Shown here: positions 13,893-16,497 of the stretch, one piece after another
Layout of the letters: each line of letters begins with the position of its first letter
How positions within the stretch are numbered: position 1 is the first letter of the stretch
Origin: Rubrivirga litoralis
Lineage (GTDB): Bacteria > Bacteroidota > Rhodothermia > Rhodothermales > Rubricoccaceae
Assembly: GCF_031846415.1 (NCBI RefSeq)
Contig: NZ_JAVRHT010000053.1
Span: 1 to 16,497 of the forward strand
Direction: 5' to 3'
Length of the DNA: 16,497 nucleotides
Made by a program: the position numbers and the translations under genes
Notes under the pieces: generated by a model
Database searches by the model: none
What the model was told of the DNA's origin: nothing
Seen by the model: only the letters and a program-made list of their open reading frames with translations

Positions 13893-16454
13893 TCAGCGCC
13901 GCCGCTTCGCGCGGGCCGTCGGCGTGGCTTCCAGCGGGTTCTCGGGCCAGTGGTGCTTCGGGTAGCGCCCGCGGAGGTCCTTGCGCACGTCGAAGTAAGC
14001 GTCGCGCCAGAACGACGCCAAGTCCGTCGTGACCTGGGCGGGGCGGCCGGCCGGGCTCAGCAGGTGCATCAGCACAGGCAGGCGGCCGCCGAGCACGCGC
14101 GGCGTCGCCTCCAGCCCGAACACCTCCTGGAGCCGGACGGCCAAGACAGGCGCCTCGGGATCCGAATAGTCGAGGGGGCGGACCGACCCGCTGGGGACCG
14201 TCACATGGCTGGGCGCGAGCCGGTCGAGCGCGGCGCGCTCGGCGTACGGCACCTGCGCGAGCAAGGTCTGCCCGAGGTCGAGCCGGCCCAGGTCCGAGAG
14301 CCGCTTCATGCCCGCGAGGTACGGCCCGAGCCACGCGTCGAGGCCGTCCAGGAGCGCGTCGTCGGACACGTCGGGCCAGACGTCGCCCAGGTGGTGGTGC
14401 AGAAACGCCAGCCGCTCGCGGAGCCGGCGCGTCTCCTTCGACCACGGCAGCGCCTCCACCCCGCCCTGGCGCACGCCGTCGACGAGCGCGGCCGTCACGA
14501 GGTGCGGGGGCGGGGCGGCGAGCGGCGCGCTTCGCAGGACGACCGCGCCCAGCCGCGTCACGCGCCGCGCGCGCACGAGGCCGGCGTCAGCGTCCCACTC
14601 GACGCGGTCCTCGGTCACGATTTGATCGGCGAACAGCTCCTCGACGTCGTCGGCCGAGAGCGGGGCGGCCAGGAACACGCGGGCGCCGCCGTGGCGGTCG
14701 TCGAGGTCGCCGACGGCCAGGAACGGCTGGTCGGCGAGGGGCTGGTCCGGGTCGAGCCGCGCTGCGCGGCCCTCGCGGAGCCGGTAGCGCGCGCCCTCCG
14801 CCGAGTCGGCCACGCGCTGCGCCACGCGGTCGGGGTAGGCGAGGGCGAGGAGGCGGCCCACGGCGTCGAGGTCGCCGGCCGCCCCGCCCCGGCCGGCGCT
14901 CCACGCCTGCCGCCACCGGCCGGCCTCCTTCCGTGCCCGCGCGAGCGCGCCGCGATCGAGCCGCGCGCCCCGGAACGAGAGCGTCTCGCTCCCGCGCAGC
15001 GCCTCGACGCGGAGGCGGGCGTCGACGTCGGGCACGCGCGTCTCGTAGCGGAACGGGTCGCGCTCGCCCAGGAGCCCCACGAGGTCGGCGGCGAGCGCGG
15101 CCCGCCCCGCCCCGCGGGCGCGGACGGCGAGGTGGGCGAGGCGCGGGTGCATGGGGAGCTCCGCCAGCGTCCGGCCGTGGTCGGTGAGGGCACCGGCGGC
15201 ATCGAGGGCGTCGAGCTCGCGGAGCAGCTCACGGGCCGCCTCGTAGGTGGCCTCGGGCGGGGCGTCGAGCCAGGCCAACTCGTCCGGCGTTGCGCCCCAC
15301 GCCGCCAGGTCGAGCGCGAGCGGGGCGAGGTCGGCCTGGAGGATCTCGGGCGGGGCGAAGTCGCGGAGCGCGGCCTGCTCGGTCTCGCTCCACAGCCGGT
15401 AGCACACGCCGGGCTCGGTCCGCCCCGCCCGCCCGCGCCGCTGGTCGGCCTCGGCGCGGCTCACGCGGACCGTTTCGAGCCGGCTCATCCCGCTGCCCGC
15501 GTCGAACCGCGGCCGCCGCGCGAGCCCGCCGTCGACGACCACGCGGACGCCCTCGATCGTCAGGCTGGTCTCGGCGATCGACGTGGCCAGCACCACCTTG
15601 CGCGTCCCGGGCGGGGCGGGCGCCACGGCCGCGTCCTGGTCGCGCGCCGAGAGGTCGCCGTAGAGCGGCGCCAGGCGGACGCCCGGCGGCAGCGTCCCCT
15701 CCAGCGCCCGCGCCGCGCGGCGGATCTCGCCCGCGCCCGGGAGGAACGCGAGCACGCTCCCGGGCTCCTCGGCCAGCGCCCGGCGCACGGCGTCGGCCAC
15801 GGCGTCCTCGACGCGCCCGCCCCGCCCGCGCCCGGCCGCCGCGTTCGGGCTCCCCAGGTAGTGCGTGGTGACGGGGAACGTGCGCCCCTCGCTGGCGACG
15901 ACCGCCGCGTCCGGCCCGAGCAGCCGCGCCACGCGCGCGCCGTCGAGCGTCGCGCTCATAACCACGACGCGGAGGTCGGGGCGGAGCAGCGCCTGCGCCT
16001 GGAGGCACAGCGCGAGGCCGAGGTCGGCCTGGAGCGAGCGCTCGTGGTACTCGTCGAACACGACCACGCCGACGGGGCGGGCGCCGTCCACGAGGGCGGG
16101 GTCCGCGAGCAGCCGCCGCGTCAGGATGCCCTCGGTGACGACCTCGACCCGCGTCCCGCGCCCGACCTTCGACTCGCCGCGCACGCGGAACCCGAACCGG
16201 CCGCCGGGCCGCTCTCCCACCTGCTGCGCGAGCCGCCGCGCCGCCGCCCGCGCCGCGATCCGCCGCGGTTCCAGCATCACGACGTCGCGGCCGTCCAGCC
16301 AGTCGGCGTCGAGGAGCGCGAGCGGGACGCGCGTGGTCTTGCCCGCGCCGGGCGGCGCCTGGAGCACGGCCGCCCGCCCCGCCCCCAGCGCGGCCACAAG
16401 CTCCGGCAGCACGGCGTCGACGGGGAGGGCGGGGTGGGGGAGCGAGCGGGGCAC
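13893..16454 (-). CDS. hrpB: ATP-dependent helicase HrpB
   Basis: This 853-residue protein is a DEAH-box superfamily 2 helicase. Motif I is APPGAGKTT (33-41), motif II DEYHERS (134-140), motif III SAT (167-169) and motif VI QRRGRAGR (338-345). A helicase-associated helical region follows, and the C-terminus has the diagnostic HrpB tail (LLSPAGRPAQVTTDLASFW, then RGRYPKHHWPENP). Tyr replaces Phe in the usual DEFHER, a mild variant. The length agrees with full HrpB proteins (about 800-850). Its cellular role is poorly defined; related DEAH helicases act on RNA or ribonucleoprotein. The start is a GTG at 16454, just downstream of an 8-bp tandem repeat and without Shine-Dalgarno; an upstream start beyond the window edge is not excluded. 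The convergent lipoprotein gene ends 17 bp past the stop. Confidence 0.96.
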   Translation of the reverse strand: MPRSLPHPALPVDAVLPELVAALGAGRAAVLQAPPGAGKTTRVPLALLDADWLDGRDVVMLEPRRIAARAAARRLAQQVGERPGGRFGFRVRGESKVGRGTRVEVVTEGILTRRLLADPALVDGARPVGVVVFDEYHERSLQADLGLALCLQAQALLRPDLRVVVMSATLDGARVARLLGPDAAVVASEGRTFPVTTHYLGSPNAAAGRGRGGRVEDAVADAVRRALAEEPGSVLAFLPGAGEIRRAARALEGTLPPGVRLAPLYGDLSARDQDAAVAPAPPGTRKVVLATSIAETSLTIEGVRVVVDGGLARRPRFDAGSGMSRLETVRVSRAEADQRRGRAGRTEPGVCYRLWSETEQAALRDFAPPEILQADLAPLALDLAAWGATPDELAWLDAPPEATYEAARELLRELDALDAAGALTDHGRTLAELPMHPRLAHLAVRARGAGRAALAADLVGLLGERDPFRYETRVPDVDARLRVEALRGSETLSFRGARLDRGALARARKEAGRWRQAWSAGRGGAAGDLDAVGRLLALAYPDRVAQRVADSAEGARYRLREGRAARLDPDQPLADQPFLAVGDLDDRHGGARVFLAAPLSADDVEELFADQIVTEDRVEWDADAGLVRARRVTRLGAVVLRSAPLAAPPPHLVTAALVDGVRQGGVEALPWSKETRRLRERLAFLHHHLGDVWPDVSDDALLDGLDAWLGPYLAGMKRLSDLGRLDLGQTLLAQVPYAERAALDRLAPSHVTVPSGSVRPLDYSDPEAPVLAVRLQEVFGLEATPRVLGGRLPVLMHLLSPAGRPAQVTTDLASFWRDAYFDVRKDLRGRYPKHHWPENPLEATPTARAKRRR

Positions 16455-16461
16455 GGGGGGA

Positions 16462-16497
16462 AAGAGGGGAAGAGGGGAAGAGGGGAAGAGGGGAAGA
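16462..16497. repeat. 8-bp tandem repeat AAGAGGGG, 4.5 copies, continuing off the window
   Basis: Four perfect copies and a half unit lie immediately upstream of the hrpB GTG; read on the coding strand it is a CCCCTCTT polypyrimidine tract from about -8 to -43. The array reaches the window edge, so the true copy number is unknown. It occupies the place where other genes here have a GTA promoter-like element. Copy-number change could alter spacing or transcription. Confidence 0.85.

Overview
The window is a GC-rich chromosomal segment (about 75-80% G+C over most of its length, judged by sampling lines) from a Gram-negative bacterium. Several predicted lipoproteins, a periplasmic alkaline phosphatase, no visible Shine-Dalgarno sequences and a dense GC-box repeat fit a marine member of the Rhodothermota/Bacteroidota, for example the Rubricoccus/Rubrivirga group. 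This placement is an inference from style and gene content; no marker gene such as rRNA is present. Coding density is high, with ten intact protein genes, one partial or uncertain-start gene at the left edge and one pseudogene.

Layout from left to right. Positions 1-1450 form a compositionally different block (about 60% G+C, falling to about 42% near 1381-1440). It carries a secreted FG-GAP seven-repeat propeller lipoprotein on the + strand and abuts the broken 3' end of a zinc-ribbon/TM2 membrane protein pseudogene on the - strand (1500-1918). From there on, the GC-box GGGCGGGG/CCCCGCCC occurs roughly 90 times; it is absent from the first 1.74 kb. Next come a CrtC/AttH-type lipocalin lipoprotein (+), a small single-span membrane protein (-), a YaeQ-like predicted PD-(D/E)XK-fold protein (-), a PlsC-type acyltransferase with a membrane C-terminus (-), a ROK-family fructokinase (-), a prokaryotic cation-chloride cotransporter (-) and NAD-dependent malate dehydrogenase (-). 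These are followed by alkaline phosphatase (+), a CaCA-family sodium/calcium exchanger (+), a glycine-zipper lipoprotein (+) and the HrpB-type ATP-dependent helicase (-), which runs almost to the right edge.

The genes look like independently transcribed housekeeping and envelope functions (phospholipid synthesis, sugar phosphorylation, TCA cycle, ion transport, phosphate release, RNA helicase). They do not form one operon or a dedicated system, and most are separated by 60-280 bp of GC-box-rich DNA. I found no RNA genes, IS elements, CRISPR array or phage genes. The most interesting signals are non-coding: the GC-box repeat and its inverted-arm clusters, a GTA-containing promoter-like element placed 30-31 nt before five start codons, short tandem duplications at gene borders including an 8-bp VNTR just upstream of hrpB, and the decayed TM2 gene at the compositional junction.
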